DNA from: Peribacillus saganii
GTDB taxonomy: Bacteria > Bacillota > Bacilli > Bacillales > DSM-1321
Assembly: GCF_003429095.1 (NCBI RefSeq)
Contig: NZ_QVTE01000001.1
Location: forward strand, 141,133 to 205,132
DNA length: 64,000 bases
Reading direction: 5' to 3'
Shown: positions 29,389 through 38,567 of the stretch, piece by piece
Numbering within the stretch: position 1 is the stretch's first letter
Layout: each line of letters starts with the position of its first letter
Program-made: the position numbers and the translations under genes
The notes under the pieces: model-generated
Database searches by the model: none
What the model saw: the letters and a program-made list of their open reading frames with translations, nothing else
What the model was told of the DNA's origin: nothing

Positions 29389-29452
29389 ATGAGGTTGACT
29401 CCCATGTCTGTTATACGACAAGGAAGCCTTGTTTGACATGCAGGATTTTTAA
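29389..29452 (+). pseudogene. Putative N-terminal remnant of an IS1182-type transposase
   Basis: ATG 29389 opens a 15-codon frame reading MRLTPMSVIRQGSLV. One base later the frame continues LFDMQDF before a stop. The combined string SVIRQGSLFDMQ resembles, from memory, the N terminus of IS1182-family transposases in Bacillus, so this may be a decayed fragment with a single-base insertion. A TATAAT lies 35 bases upstream at 29349-29354. Nested inverted repeats (CATGTC/GACATG and CAAGG/CCTTG, 29403-29440) fall on the same segment. The rest of the 650-base gap, including a palindrome AGAGAT-ACTA-ATCTCT at 29594-29609, has no gene I can support. Confidence 0.4.
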
Positions 29453-29722
29453 TTAATTGATTTTTTACAGAAAAAAGTTAAATTGACGAATTAATTTCAT
29501 GCAGGCAGTAAAGGTCCTATCAAATGAAATTTATGTTTATTCACAAGGAATTTTGTTGACCCGCATCAGCTAAATAATAAATCTTATGCAAAAAGAGATA
29601 CTAATCTCTATAATTGCAATCGAGTTTTACGTTTAATTGATAAGTTGCTCGTAAATCAGTACTGAAAATGCTAAGATACAGAGGTACGGACAACTTTAAA
29701 TTGTATTGAAGGAGATGTAACG

Positions 29723-30394
29723 ATGGTACAAAATGTAGCAGGAATCATCGATCATACATTATTAAAGGCTGATGCGACCAGCGCTCAGATCAGAACGCTT
29801 TGTGTGGAAGCGAAGGAGCATCATTTCGCATCGGTTTGCGTAAATCCTACTTGGGTGAAATTGGCGGCTGAACTATTGCAAGGCTCTGATGTAAAGGTGT
29901 GTACCGTCATTGGATTCCCTTTAGGGGCGAATACACCTGAAACAAAAGCATTTGAGACAAGAAATGCGATTGAAAATGGAGCACAGGAAGTTGATATGGT
30001 TATCAATATTGGTGCCTTAAAAGAAAAGAATAATGAACTTGTGGAAAAAGACATTCGCGCAGTAGTGGAAGCTGCCAAGGGAAAGGCGCTGACAAAGGTC
30101 ATTATTGAAACTTCTTTATTGACGGATGAGGAAAAAGAGAGGGCTTCTCAGCTTTCAGTGAAGGCTGGTACTGACTTTGTCAAAACATCCACTGGTTTTT
30201 CAACAGGAGGCGCCACAGTTGAGGATGTTCAGTTAATGAGAAGGACTGTTGGCCCGAATATTGGCGTTAAAGCTTCAGGAGGAGTCCGGAATACGGAGGA
30301 TGCCGTAAAGATTATCAATGCTGGAGCAACACGTATTGGCGCAAGTGCCGGCGTGGCGATTATCAAGGGGCTGACTTCAGATTCAGATTACTAA
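29723..30394 (+). CDS. deoC: Deoxyribose-phosphate aldolase
   Basis: DeoC cleaves 2-deoxyribose-5-phosphate to acetaldehyde and glyceraldehyde-3-phosphate in deoxynucleoside breakdown. The 223-residue class I aldolase has the N-terminal [11 protein letters not shown], the proton-relay Asp in [12 protein letters not shown], the lysine region KVIIETSLL, and the Schiff-base lysine in [15 protein letters not shown], with [10 protein letters not shown] near the C terminus. The ATG follows GAAGGAGATG. Unlike in B. subtilis it is not with nupC-pdp here but stands alone between mtaB and yqeW. Confidence 0.97.
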   Translation: MVQNVAGIIDHTLLKADATSAQIRTLCVEAKEHHFASVCVNPTWVKLAAELLQGSDVKVCTVIGFPLGANTPETKAFETRNAIENGAQEVDMVINIGALKEKNNELVEKDIRAVVEAAKGKALTKVIIETSLLTDEEKERASQLSVKAGTDFVKTSTGFSTGGATVEDVQLMRRTVGPNIGVKASGGVRNTEDAVKIINAGATRIGASAGVAIIKGLTSDSDY

Positions 30395-30403
30395 ATAACA
30401 GTG

Positions 30404-30436
30404 AAAACCCTGACGAATTTTTGAGCAGGGTTTTTC
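30404..30436. terminator. Terminator between convergent deoC and yqeW
   Basis: AAAACCCTG pairs with CAGGGTTTT across a 13-base loop, with T5 on the plus strand and a TTTTCACTG stretch on the minus strand. Confidence 0.8.
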
Positions 30437-30450
30437 ATTTAATGTTTCTG

Positions 30451-31377
30451 CTAATTCTTTCGCCTGTGGACATGCATAATAAATCGGGCAAATGCGCCTG
30501 CAAATGGCAAAACTGCAAGCGAGGTGATTACATTAAACAGAACGCTGGCATGTGCAAGCTGTACGTCAGGCTCCCCGGTAAGCATTCCGGCAACTTGGGC
30601 AAGATCATCGATAAAAGGGTAAAACAGTGCAACGCCGGCAATGTTGAGCCAAATATGGGCGTATGCGGTAAAGCGGGCTTCAGCTCCAGATCCGATACTT
30701 GCCAGATAGCCTGTAATGCATGTCCCAATATTTGCCCCCAGCATAACCGCAATAGCAGCTGAAATAGAAAGTTCACCACTTGCAAGAAAGCTCATCGCAA
30801 TCCCAACCATTGCACTGCTTGAGTGAATGATGGCAGTAATTATAATGCCAGTGAGCAGGGCAAGGATCGTATTGCTGTCCATATTCCCTAGAACACCCTG
30901 AACGAACGGATATCCCGCGAGAGGTACAGCAAGCGATTTGAAACCCGCCATGGCCGCAAATATGGCGCACAAGCCTATTAGGGATGTACCGATGCTCCTG
31001 GATACTACTTTTGGAATACTGCAAAGTACCGCCCCGACGATTAAGCCGGGAATAATATACTTGTCCACTGAAAAAGTCATAAATTCCGCTGTAAATGTTG
31101 TTCCTATATTAGAGCCTAAAATGACGCCTATTGATTGCGGAAAAGAAATGACCCTTGCGGAAACAAACCCAATCGTCATAACCATGACAGCGGAGCTGCT
31201 CTGCAGAAGTCCCGTTATGCCTATGCCGGCAATAAAACCCTTCCAAGGGGAGCCGATTACCTTTGCAAGCACATCTTTTAGCTTTTTGCCGGATAAATTA
31301 AATAGCCCTATCCGCAGAAAGGACATTCCGCCCATAAATACAGCAATGAATAATGAGAATAATAAAAGCTCGTACAT
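30451..31377 (-). CDS. yqeW: Na/Pi-cotransporter II family membrane protein YqeW
   Basis: This 308-residue polytopic membrane protein belongs to the PNaS (NptA) family of sodium/phosphate cotransporters. The two inverted repeats each carry the family serine motif: GLLQSSSAVMV (about residues 59-69) and AIIHSSSAMVG (about 188-198), each followed by GSNIGTT or GANIGTC. It lacks the PhoU-like C-terminal domain of longer relatives. The start is ATG 31377 after AGAGGTGA; GTG 31386 overlaps the site. The transported ion is inferred from the family. Confidence 0.9.
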   Translation of the reverse strand: MYELLLFSLFIAVFMGGMSFLRIGLFNLSGKKLKDVLAKVIGSPWKGFIAGIGITGLLQSSSAVMVMTIGFVSARVISFPQSIGVILGSNIGTTFTAEFMTFSVDKYIIPGLIVGAVLCSIPKVVSRSIGTSLIGLCAIFAAMAGFKSLAVPLAGYPFVQGVLGNMDSNTILALLTGIIITAIIHSSSAMVGIAMSFLASGELSISAAIAVMLGANIGTCITGYLASIGSGAEARFTAYAHIWLNIAGVALFYPFIDDLAQVAGMLTGEPDVQLAHASVLFNVITSLAVLPFAGAFARFIMHVHRRKN

Positions 31378-31490
31378 ATGCTTCACCTCTGTTCCATTCT
31401 ATGGGCAGAGTATGAGATACATGCTTCTTGTGTAAAAATCCATAACCATAAATATTTTAATATGGTTGCGGGACAAATTTCGATAGATAG

Positions 31491-31519
31491 TTGACCTTAA
31501 ATAGTGCATATATTATAAT
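31491..31519 (+). promoter_or_regulatory. SigA promoter of rpsU-yqeY
   Basis: TTGACC (31491-31496) and TATAAT (31514-31519) are 17 bases apart, a near-consensus strong promoter about 68 bases before rpsU. Confidence 0.9.
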
Positions 31520-31586
31520 GGCTAAGTACATGTGAAATCATGTAGCACTAAGAGTTAGTGTGTTGTTTTCGGAGGGAGGGAAAGAG

Positions 31587-31760
31587 ATGTCTAAAACCGT
31601 CGTTCGTAAAAACGAATCGCTTGAAGATGCTCTTCGTCGTTTCAAACGTACTGTATCTAAAGCAGGATCGCTTCAGGAAGCTAGGAAGCGTGAATTTTAT
31701 GAAAAGCCAAGCGTAAAGCGTAAGAAAAAGTCTGAAGCTGCTAGAAAACGTAAATTCTAA
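31587..31760 (+). CDS. rpsU: 30S ribosomal protein bS21
   Basis: bS21 is a small basic protein of the 30S platform near the anti-Shine-Dalgarno. The 57-residue protein reads [19 protein letters not shown] and ends in the basic tail [13 protein letters not shown] chose ATG 31587, preceded by GGAGGGAGG; codons upstream of this are within the leader. It is followed after 14 bases by yqeY, the usual pair. Confidence 0.97.
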   Translation: MSKTVVRKNESLEDALRRFKRTVSKAGSLQEARKREFYEKPSVKRKKKSEAARKRKF

Positions 31761-31774
31761 GAGTAGGTGGAAAT

Positions 31775-32221
31775 ATGAGTCTTCTCGAGCGTTTAAATAA
31801 TGATATGAAACAAGCGATGAGGAACAAGGAAAAGGACAAACTCTCTGTAATTCGTATGCTGAAAGCGTCACTTCAAAACGAAGGGATAAAGCTTGGCAAG
31901 CAGGAGTTATCAGAAGAGGAAGAATTGACTATCCTTTCTCGCGAATTAAAACAACGCAAAGACTCCCTCCAAGAATTTGAAAACGCAGGCCGAACTGACC
32001 TCGTGGACAAAATCCGAACCGAAATCAATTTCGTTGAGGCTTATATGCCGGAGCAGCTTTCTGAGCAAGATCTTTCTTTAATTGTGAAACAAACGATTGA
32101 GGATATAAATGCATCATCAAAAGCTGATATGGGTAGGGTTATGGCAGCGTTAATGCCTAAAGTTAAAGGCAAAGCTGACGGCTCTCTTGTTAACAAATTA
32201 GTACAACAACATTTATCTTAA
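31775..32221 (+). CDS. yqeY: GatB/YqeY domain protein
   Basis: The 148-residue YqeY protein is made of a helical N-terminal domain and a small C-terminal domain like the tRNA-binding tail of GatB. Typical segments are [20 protein letters not shown] and [20 protein letters not shown]. The family may bind tRNA, but there is no proven function. It is co-transcribed with rpsU and closed by a hairpin 8 bases after its stop. Confidence 0.94.
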   Translation: MSLLERLNNDMKQAMRNKEKDKLSVIRMLKASLQNEGIKLGKQELSEEEELTILSRELKQRKDSLQEFENAGRTDLVDKIRTEINFVEAYMPEQLSEQDLSLIVKQTIEDINASSKADMGRVMAALMPKVKGKADGSLVNKLVQQHLS

Positions 32222-32228
32222 ACTCGCA

Positions 32229-32262
32229 TCAAACCGCAGGACTTGTGCCTGCGGTTTTTTGA
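32229..32262 (+). terminator. Rho-independent terminator of rpsU-yqeY
   Basis: AAACCGCAGG pairs with CCTGCGGTTT across 7 bases and is followed by TTTTG; flanking CATC/GATG can extend the stem. Confidence 0.93.
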
Positions 32263-32405
32263 TGTCAAAAAAATACTAAAGGAGTATCCTGGAATGAATG
32301 GCCACTGAGAGAATAACCGAAAATAAGCGGTAAGCAATGGTCAATTTTGTAAAATGTATCAAATTAGCGTGTTCTTTTAACCTAGCCTTCATCCCTAATA
32401 AAACA

Positions 32406-32431
32406 TGAAACTTTTCTCGATTACATACGTA
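32406..32431 (+). promoter_or_regulatory. SigW promoter of yqeZ-floA-yqfB
   Basis: The -35 TGAAAC (32406-32411) and -10 CGTA (32428-32431) are separated by 16 bases, a full match to the SigW consensus of Bacillus. SigW is the envelope-stress ECF factor that controls this same operon in B. subtilis. The start site would lie about 37 bases before yqeZ. Confidence 0.9.
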
Positions 32432-32475
32432 TGTAACAGGTAAGCAATGATAGAAAAAAGGAAAGGAGGCGGAGT

Positions 32476-33795
32476 ATGCGCAAATGGTCCGTTATTATGT
32501 TCCTTTTCCTTGGATTAGGGCTTATATCCTTTTTGCCGCAGACCGAGGCTAAGCAGCAGATGGTTTATGTCGTGCCTATTGAAGATACCGTCGAGAAAGG
32601 GTTAAATGCTTTTCTTTCACGGTCGATTAATACAGCTGAAGAAGAAGGAGCCGACATGATTATTTTTGATGTGAACACACCGGGAGGCGCGGTAGATGCG
32701 GCAGGCAAAATTGCAAAGTCCATTTCAGAAACAAAGCTTCATACCGTTGCATTTGTAAATAATCAGGCACTGTCTGCAGGAGCCTATATTTCATTAAGTG
32801 CAGATGAAATATATATGGTGCCCGGGGCAACAATGGGAGCGGCAGCGGTGATAGATTCTGCCGGAAATGCGGCTGATAAAAAAGCACAGTCCTATTGGCT
32901 CGCTGCTTTGAAAACGGCTGCTGAACAAAATGGGCGGGACCCAATTTATGCCCAGGCAATGGCGGATGAAAGCATAAACCTGCCGAAATATGGAGCGGAA
33001 AAAGGAAGACTGCTGACGTTTACTGCCGAACAGGCGGAGAAAGCGGGCTATAGTGAAGGAACAGTTGCCGGCAGGGCAGAGCTGTACAGCAGGCTGGGAA
33101 TAGAGAACGCTGATATCCGGCAGCTGGATGAAAGCTTTGCTGAAAAGCTCGCACGTTTCATTACCCATCCGGTGGTTGTACCGATCTTGCTGACGCTGGC
33201 CAGCATTGGGCTTGTGATGGAGCTGTATACACCAGGTTTTGGTTTGCCAGGCTTAACTGGGATGCTATCCTTGCTGCTGTTCTTTTATGGACATATGGTG
33301 TCCGGCCTCGCAGGCTATGAGTCGCTGCTATTATTTGTAGCCGGAGTTATCCTAATCATCCTGGAGGTCTTTGTCCCCGGTGGCCTTGTTGGTGTATTGG
33401 GATTGGCTGGTGTAGTAGGGAGCCTCTTTATGGCTTCGGACAATGTTTCACATATGGCGGTTTCGCTGCTGATAGCTTTTGCTGCCGCCCTCATTCTTTC
33501 GATTATATTAGTAAAGGTGTTTGGGAGAAAAATGAAATTTTTTAAAAAAATTATTCTTACTGACTCAACCAGCACGGAAAGCGGATATATCTCAAACCGC
33601 AGCCGTGTGGAGCTAATTGGAAAAACAGGGCTGGCAGCTACCGATTTAAGGCCGTCCGGAACCGTTATCATTGATGACGAAAGGATTGATGTCGTGACAG
33701 AAGGCAGCTTTATATCGAAGGGTACGACCGTGAAAGTTATTAAAACAGAAGGTTCAAGGATTGTTGTAAGGGAAGCAGGGCAATTAAAAGACTAA
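32476..33795 (+). CDS. yqeZ: NfeD-family membrane-bound serine protease YqeZ
   Basis: YqeZ (long NfeD form) combines an N-terminal ClpP-class protease domain, central transmembrane helices and a C-terminal OB-fold NfeD domain. The 439-residue protein has a signal segment (about residues 5-23), [11 protein letters not shown] near residue 72, and the nucleophile region [11 protein letters not shown] (Ser about 100). Several membrane helices span about 233-345. It is thought to act with flotillins in membrane quality control. AAAGGAGGCGGAGT precedes the ATG. Confidence 0.93.
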   Translation: MRKWSVIMFLFLGLGLISFLPQTEAKQQMVYVVPIEDTVEKGLNAFLSRSINTAEEEGADMIIFDVNTPGGAVDAAGKIAKSISETKLHTVAFVNNQALSAGAYISLSADEIYMVPGATMGAAAVIDSAGNAADKKAQSYWLAALKTAAEQNGRDPIYAQAMADESINLPKYGAEKGRLLTFTAEQAEKAGYSEGTVAGRAELYSRLGIENADIRQLDESFAEKLARFITHPVVVPILLTLASIGLVMELYTPGFGLPGLTGMLSLLLFFYGHMVSGLAGYESLLLFVAGVILIILEVFVPGGLVGVLGLAGVVGSLFMASDNVSHMAVSLLIAFAAALILSIILVKVFGRKMKFFKKIILTDSTSTESGYISNRSRVELIGKTGLAATDLRPSGTVIIDDERIDVVTEGSFISKGTTVKVIKTEGSRIVVREAGQLKD

Positions 33796-33814
33796 TAGAA
33801 AACGGGTGAAATAT

Positions 33815-34810
33815 ATGGAATTGACTTCAGGAACAATATTGCTTTTATTGGCAATTGCCACGGCGATTATAGTGCTCGCCATATTGCTGACATTTGTACC
33901 GGTGATGCTTTGGATCTCTGCTTTGGCAGCAGGTGTACGGGTCAGTATTTTTACACTAATCGGGATGAGGCTCCGCCGGGTTATTCCAAATCGGGTCATT
34001 AATCCGCTTATCAAAGCCCATAAAGCGGGGCTTGGAGTTACGACCAACCAGCTGGAAAGCCATTATCTTGCGGGAGGTAACGTCGACAGAGTAGTAAATG
34101 CACTGATCGCCGCGCAAAGAGCGAATATTGAATTACCCTTTGAAAGAGGTGCTGCTATTGATCTTGCGGGGCGGGATGTACTTGAGGCGGTGCAGATGAG
34201 CGTTAATCCAAAGGTCATTGAAACACCGTTTATTTCCGGTGTTGCTATGGATGGTATCGAGGTAAAGGCAAAGGCAAGAATTACAGTCCGGGCAAACATC
34301 GACCGTTTAGTCGGCGGTGCCGGTGAGGAAACCATTGTTGCCCGTGTAGGCGAAGGGATCGTATCAACAATCGGTTCGGCTGAAAATCATAAAAAAGTAC
34401 TCGAAAATCCTGATATGATTTCCAGAACGGTCCTTACGAAAGGACTTGATTCAGGAACGGCTTTTGAAATTCTCTCGATTGATATAGCTGATGTGGATAT
34501 CGGCAAAAATATAGGGGCGCATCTGCAAACGGAACAGGCTGAAGCTGATAAAAAAATAGCCCAGGCAAAAGCGGAGGAGCGGCGCGCCATGGCTGTTGCC
34601 CAAGAACAGGAAATGAAAGCGCGTGTCGTCGAAATGAAGGCCAAGGTAGTAGAAGCGGAAGCAGAAGTGCCGCTTGCCATGTCTGAAGCCCTAAAGTCAG
34701 GCAATATTGGTGTATACGACTATATGAATATCCAAAACATTTCAGCGGATACAGATATGCGTGATTCTATCGGTAAATTGTCAAAGGATCCTAAAGACGG
34801 AGATAAATAA
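33815..34810 (+). CDS. floA: Flotillin-like protein FloA
   Basis: FloA organises functional membrane microdomains and affects membrane fluidity, signalling and cell shape. The 331-residue protein has a hydrophobic N-terminal hairpin (about residues 5-45), an SPFH/band-7-like domain ([20 protein letters not shown]) and a C-terminal coiled coil very rich in Ala, Glu and Lys ([20 protein letters not shown]). ATG 33815 follows ACGGGTGAAATAT. It is 19 bases after yqeZ in the SigW operon. Confidence 0.96.
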   Translation: MELTSGTILLLLAIATAIIVLAILLTFVPVMLWISALAAGVRVSIFTLIGMRLRRVIPNRVINPLIKAHKAGLGVTTNQLESHYLAGGNVDRVVNALIAAQRANIELPFERGAAIDLAGRDVLEAVQMSVNPKVIETPFISGVAMDGIEVKAKARITVRANIDRLVGGAGEETIVARVGEGIVSTIGSAENHKKVLENPDMISRTVLTKGLDSGTAFEILSIDIADVDIGKNIGAHLQTEQAEADKKIAQAKAEERRAMAVAQEQEMKARVVEMKAKVVEAEAEVPLAMSEALKSGNIGVYDYMNIQNISADTDMRDSIGKLSKDPKDGDK

Positions 34811-34879
34811 CGCATCAACTTGGTTTTGGCCGTTACATGCTGACAAAAGATAAAAACGCAGAAGGGAGGAGGCCAGCAG

Positions 34880-35323
34880 ATGGACACGATAATTGATTTC
34901 CTATTAAGCAATACATTTTTGCTGCTCATTTTTGCAGCCTTTGTTTCCTCACTTTTAAAAAAGAAGAAAAAGGCCGTGGGTAATCAGAATCGCAAACCGT
35001 CACAACAGCCCGGGAAGAGCAGCGAGCCGCTTCAGAAAATGGAGCACATAAAACCTTCACTGCCTCCGTCTGTTACAACAGCATTAAACTATCCTAACAA
35101 GGCAGCTGAAATAGTTTCAGAAACTAAAAAAGAAAACTTACAAACTGACATTGCTAACCCGTTTTTTTCCGCTGAATATAAGCACCGTGAAGGAGAAAAA
35201 AGTTCCCTTCAAGGCTCTACCATCAAATTGGACAATAAGAGCATTATTGATGGCATCATCCTCGCAGAAGTATTAGGCCCGCCTCGGGCTAAGAGGCCTG
35301 CTTCCCGAAGGAGAATGCCGTAA
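34880..35323 (+). CDS. yqfB: YqfB-type small membrane-anchored protein, third gene of the SigW operon
   Basis: This 147-residue protein has one N-terminal transmembrane helix (about residues 5-25) followed by a lysine cluster, a disordered polar middle and a short conserved C-terminal motif KSIIDGIILAEVLGPPRAKR. This matches the gene in the yqfB position after floA in B. subtilis. The ATG follows AAGGGAGGAGG. Its role in the flotillin/NfeD system is unproven; membrane anchoring next to FloA is inferred. Confidence 0.78.
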   Translation: MDTIIDFLLSNTFLLLIFAAFVSSLLKKKKKAVGNQNRKPSQQPGKSSEPLQKMEHIKPSLPPSVTTALNYPNKAAEIVSETKKENLQTDIANPFFSAEYKHREGEKSSLQGSTIKLDNKSIIDGIILAEVLGPPRAKRPASRRRMP

Positions 35324-35426
35324 AATAATCTTTCCATTCCTGAGCGATATTAACACTGGCAGGCAGGAAAATGGTCTAGAACTCCCATTCATTTCATACA
35401 TTTGAGATGAAAGGGGGTTCTTTTTT

Positions 35427-35711
35427 ATGGCGCGAAAATGGGGGCAGAAAATTAAACAGCTTATGGTGAATACAATGGACCTTCCACAGGATGTCATGAT
35501 GGACCTTCCGAGAATCACCATAATCGGCCAGCTGCATATCTACATCGAGAATCACCGCGGTTTGCTGGCATTTGCGGATAATGAAGTCAGGCTGATGCTG
35601 AAAAAGGGTCAGCTATTGATAAAGGGTGAGTCATTTGTAATCAAAACGATCCTTCCGGAGGAAATCATGCTTGAAGGAAAGATCGATAAAGTATTTTTTC
35701 TCGATGGATAA
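35427..35711 (+). CDS. yqfC: Sporulation protein YqfC
   Basis: YqfC is a 94-residue YabP/YqfC family protein made in the mother cell during sporulation. It has the family pattern DLPQDVMMDLPRITIIG and ENHRGLLAF. The ATG follows AAAGGGGG. A SigE-like -10 (CATACATT, 35395-35402) lies about 25 bases before the start; the -35 is poor, so that promoter is tentative. It is followed by yqfD, as in all spore formers. Confidence 0.93.
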   Translation: MARKWGQKIKQLMVNTMDLPQDVMMDLPRITIIGQLHIYIENHRGLLAFADNEVRLMLKKGQLLIKGESFVIKTILPEEIMLEGKIDKVFFLDG

Positions 35712-35733
35712 GTGCGAAGGAGGAGAACCACCC

Positions 35734-36921
35734 GTGAAAAATCAGTGGACAAACTTTTACACCGGGTTCGTAAAAGTCAAAGCAAGCGGAATTGGAGCAG
35801 AGCGCCTTATAAATGGACTCCTCAGAAAGAATATTTCCATATGGGATGTTAAACGCAGCGGTGAAGACACCGTTTTGTTTTGCATCGAACTGAAGGATAT
35901 ATCAACCCTGAGAGCGGTTGTCAGAAACAGTGACTGCAAGGTTTCCTTCATAGAAGGCAGGGGGATTCCTTTTTTTACAAAAAGAGCTTTAAAATACAGT
36001 GGCTTTTTAATCGGCCTGCTATCCTTTTTCATTATTATTTTCATGCTATCAAATATGGTCTGGGGAATTGAGATCAAAGGCGCTAATCCTGAGACTGAGC
36101 ATGCAATCCGTAAAGAATTGGACAAGATTGGGGTTGAGGTCGGCAAGGTACAATTTCTGATCGACGATGTGGAAACAATTCAAAGAAAGCTTTCAGATAA
36201 TATTAAGGCAGTAACGTGGATTGGTGTAGAATTAAAGGGGACAACCTTCCACTTTCAAGTGGTCGAAAAAGAACAGCCGGAAGAAGCAGAGAAACTCTCC
36301 CCCCGAAATCTTGTGGCCAGAAAAAAAGCCGTCATAGTAGGAATGTTTGTTGAAAAAGGGCAAAAGCAGGTAGAAATAAGCGATTATGTTAATAAAGGTC
36401 AATTGCTTGTATCCGGGGTCATTGGAAATGAGAATAATCAGCGCGTAGTAGGGGCCAAGGGTAAGGTCCTGGGAGAAACTTGGTATAAGTCCACAGTGGA
36501 AGTTCCGCTAAAAACAAAATTTTCGGTGTTTAATGGTGACGAAAAGGTGAAACATTATATAAATATAAGCGGTTTTTCCTTACCAGTCTGGGGGTTTAAA
36601 AAACCGGAGTACAAGCAGTATGAAGTTGAAAGCACAACCAAACCTTTTAAGTTCTGGAAATGGGAACTGCCTGCAGCGTATATGTCAGAAACATATCGCA
36701 GCAAAGAGCAAATTACCAGGGTATATACTAAGGGACAAGCAATGGCAGAGGCAAAGAAAATGGCTATCAAGGATTTGGAAAAACAGCTGCCTGAGGGTGC
36801 GAAGATTATCGGGGAAAAAATTTTGCATGCTGGAGTGGACAATGGTAAAGTTAAACTATCAATTCATTACCAGGTAATAGAAGATATCGCTGTTGGTATA
36901 CCAATCATTCAAGGAGACTAA
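35734..36921 (+). CDS. yqfD: Sporulation protein YqfD
   Basis: YqfD is a membrane protein of unknown mechanism made under SigE in the mother cell. The 395-residue protein has one clear transmembrane helix (about residues 91-111), a POTRA-like extracytoplasmic region (VWGIEIKGANPETEH) and a C-terminal domain ending with HYQVIEDIAVGIP. GTG 35734 follows AAGGAGGAG; the longer in-frame start at 35671 lies inside yqfC and is rejected. phoH follows after 3 bases. Confidence 0.93.
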   Translation: MKNQWTNFYTGFVKVKASGIGAERLINGLLRKNISIWDVKRSGEDTVLFCIELKDISTLRAVVRNSDCKVSFIEGRGIPFFTKRALKYSGFLIGLLSFFIIIFMLSNMVWGIEIKGANPETEHAIRKELDKIGVEVGKVQFLIDDVETIQRKLSDNIKAVTWIGVELKGTTFHFQVVEKEQPEEAEKLSPRNLVARKKAVIVGMFVEKGQKQVEISDYVNKGQLLVSGVIGNENNQRVVGAKGKVLGETWYKSTVEVPLKTKFSVFNGDEKVKHYINISGFSLPVWGFKKPEYKQYEVESTTKPFKFWKWELPAAYMSETYRSKEQITRVYTKGQAMAEAKKMAIKDLEKQLPEGAKIIGEKILHAGVDNGKVKLSIHYQVIEDIAVGIPIIQGD

Positions 36922-36924
36922 CGA

Positions 36925-37887
36925 ATGCCAGAAGATGCAAAAGTCGTAAAACTACAATTAGAATCGCCTAATGAAGCTATGGCATTATTGGGCATATCAG
37001 ACTCAAACTTAAAAGTGCTGGAAGAAGAGCTTGGCGTAAATGTTATAACCCGGGGTGAAGCGATAACGGTATCCGGGGAAGAAGAAAATGCGGAGAAGGC
37101 CGAAAACATTATTAAGGCGCTCCTTTCAATAATCCGCAAAGGCATTAATATTAGTGCCCGGGATGTAATGTATGCAGCGGAACTGGCTAAAAAAGGGACG
37201 CTGGAATACTTCCGCGATTTATACGAAGAGGAAATTGCCAGGACAGCCAAGGGGAAAGTGATCCGGGTGAAGACTCTTGGCCAGAGGCATTATATATCAG
37301 CTATGAAAAAGGCAGATTTAGTGTTTGGAATCGGTCCTGCCGGGACAGGGAAAACGTATCTGGCCGTAGTTATGGCTATTAATGCGTTAAAAAACGGCCA
37401 GGTTAAAAAAATTATCCTGACAAGGCCGGCAGTAGAAGCAGGAGAAAGTCTCGGGTTCCTTCCGGGAGATTTGAAGGAAAAGGTGGATCCTTACTTAAGG
37501 CCTTTGTATGATGCCCTTCATGATCTTCTGGGAACAGAACAAACAGAGAGAATGATTGAGCGCGGAACCATTGAAATCGCTCCGCTAGCATATATGAGAG
37601 GCCGGACGCTAGATGATGCTTATGTCATCCTGGATGAAGCGCAAAACACAACACAGGCACAAATGAAGATGTTCCTTACGCGTTTGGGTTTTGGTTCTAG
37701 GATGGTTATTACAGGAGACCGCTCTCAGATTGACCTTCCTAAAGGAGTAAAATCTGGCCTTCTCACGGCAGAGGAACTCTTAAAAAATGTGTCCGGCATG
37801 GCGTTTATTTATCTCGAACAGAGTGATGTCGTCAGGCATCCTCTCGTCGCGAAAATCATTGATGCATATGAAAAAGCAAATCAATAA
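36925..37887 (+). CDS. phoH: PhoH-like ATPase
   Basis: This 320-residue protein has an N-terminal KH-like region and a C-terminal superfamily-1-like ATPase domain with Walker A GIGPAGTGKTYLA (about residues 132-144) and Walker B YVILDEAQN (about 233-241). PhoH-like proteins are linked to RNA metabolism next to ybeY. It starts 3 bases after yqfD, suggesting coupling, and is closed by a hairpin at 37897. Confidence 0.95.
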   Translation: MPEDAKVVKLQLESPNEAMALLGISDSNLKVLEEELGVNVITRGEAITVSGEEENAEKAENIIKALLSIIRKGINISARDVMYAAELAKKGTLEYFRDLYEEEIARTAKGKVIRVKTLGQRHYISAMKKADLVFGIGPAGTGKTYLAVVMAINALKNGQVKKIILTRPAVEAGESLGFLPGDLKEKVDPYLRPLYDALHDLLGTEQTERMIERGTIEIAPLAYMRGRTLDDAYVILDEAQNTTQAQMKMFLTRLGFGSRMVITGDRSQIDLPKGVKSGLLTAEELLKNVSGMAFIYLEQSDVVRHPLVAKIIDAYEKANQ

Positions 37888-37896
37888 ATCCGTCGA

Positions 37897-37924
37897 AATC
37901 CTTGCTTTCACGCAAGGGTTTTTT
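37897..37924 (+). terminator. Rho-independent terminator of phoH
   Basis: ATCCTTGC pairs with GCAAGGGT (one G-U) over a 6-base loop, followed by TTTTTG. The next 250 bases up to the repeat hold nothing recognisable. Confidence 0.88.
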
Positions 37925-38178
37925 GTTGGCGCGAACGACGAATGCGTATCTTCCGAATAAAAAGGATTAACATATGGCTCTTTCTTCTTAAAACAGGGCA
38001 TGTGTGTGCTTTCAAAATCCATAAGGCTGATGCAATAAGGTAGGTGAAAGTTGTCCTAAAAACTGTTATCATTTTACATAGTGATACTTAAAAAAGGGAA
38101 TTGCTGCTAATTACCGTGATAAACAGAATACCTTATTGTTTAATACCTTTATTTAGAAATGTATTAATTTTAAGCCAG

Positions 38179-38556
38179 TGTTAGCTCTAGTGCCCGGTAC
38201 TAGTACTTTTGAAGACTTAAGAAAATTGTCTTTTATAACAAGCGCTGATCCAGCTCCAGCACCCAGCTCTGACGTACAAAATGTGTTAGTGGAGGCGTCG
38301 CCACAGGGACGTGGTGGTTTTAGCCGGCCTCGAGGTCAAAAGTCAAGCGCCACGGAAGGCAAAAAGCGCCTTCTGCCACGCTTGTCTTATGCTTGTCGGA
38401 CTTGCATAGGACGAGCTGGCGTTGACGTGTGGCACAGGATGTGCCACACCTTAGTCGGCGTTCCTTGTGTAACGTTGTGGATCAGAACAGCGTTGCGACA
38501 GGACGTGGCACACTTAGCCGTTCGTCCTTTGCCAGGGTTGCTTGCGCTTTTCGTAG
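38179..38556 (+). repeat. Long composite copy of the dispersed repeat, before pgpH
   Basis: This stretch has two partial 5' ends (GTTAGCTCTAGTGCCC near 38180 and TCCAGCTCCAGCACCCAG near 38249), internal blocks such as CCTTAGTCGGCGTTCC, and the common 3' end TTGCTTGCGCTTTTCGTA. Internal hairpins include GTGTGGCAC/GTGCCACAC near 38429-38452 and GAAGGC/GCCTTC near 38356-38374. It is GC-richer than its surroundings and ends directly at the pgpH ribosome-binding site AGGAGGGGG. Confidence 0.75.
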
Positions 38557-38567
38557 GAGGGGGAAAT

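Noticed and set aside
30421..30762. 113-codon plus-strand frame within yqeW
   Set aside because: It is antisense to the clear Na/Pi transporter and starts in its terminator.
38178..38567. N-terminal 130-codon extension of pgpH
   Set aside because: It is repeat DNA read in frame, shows no membrane or PgpH family pattern, and the strong ribosome-binding site lies at its end.
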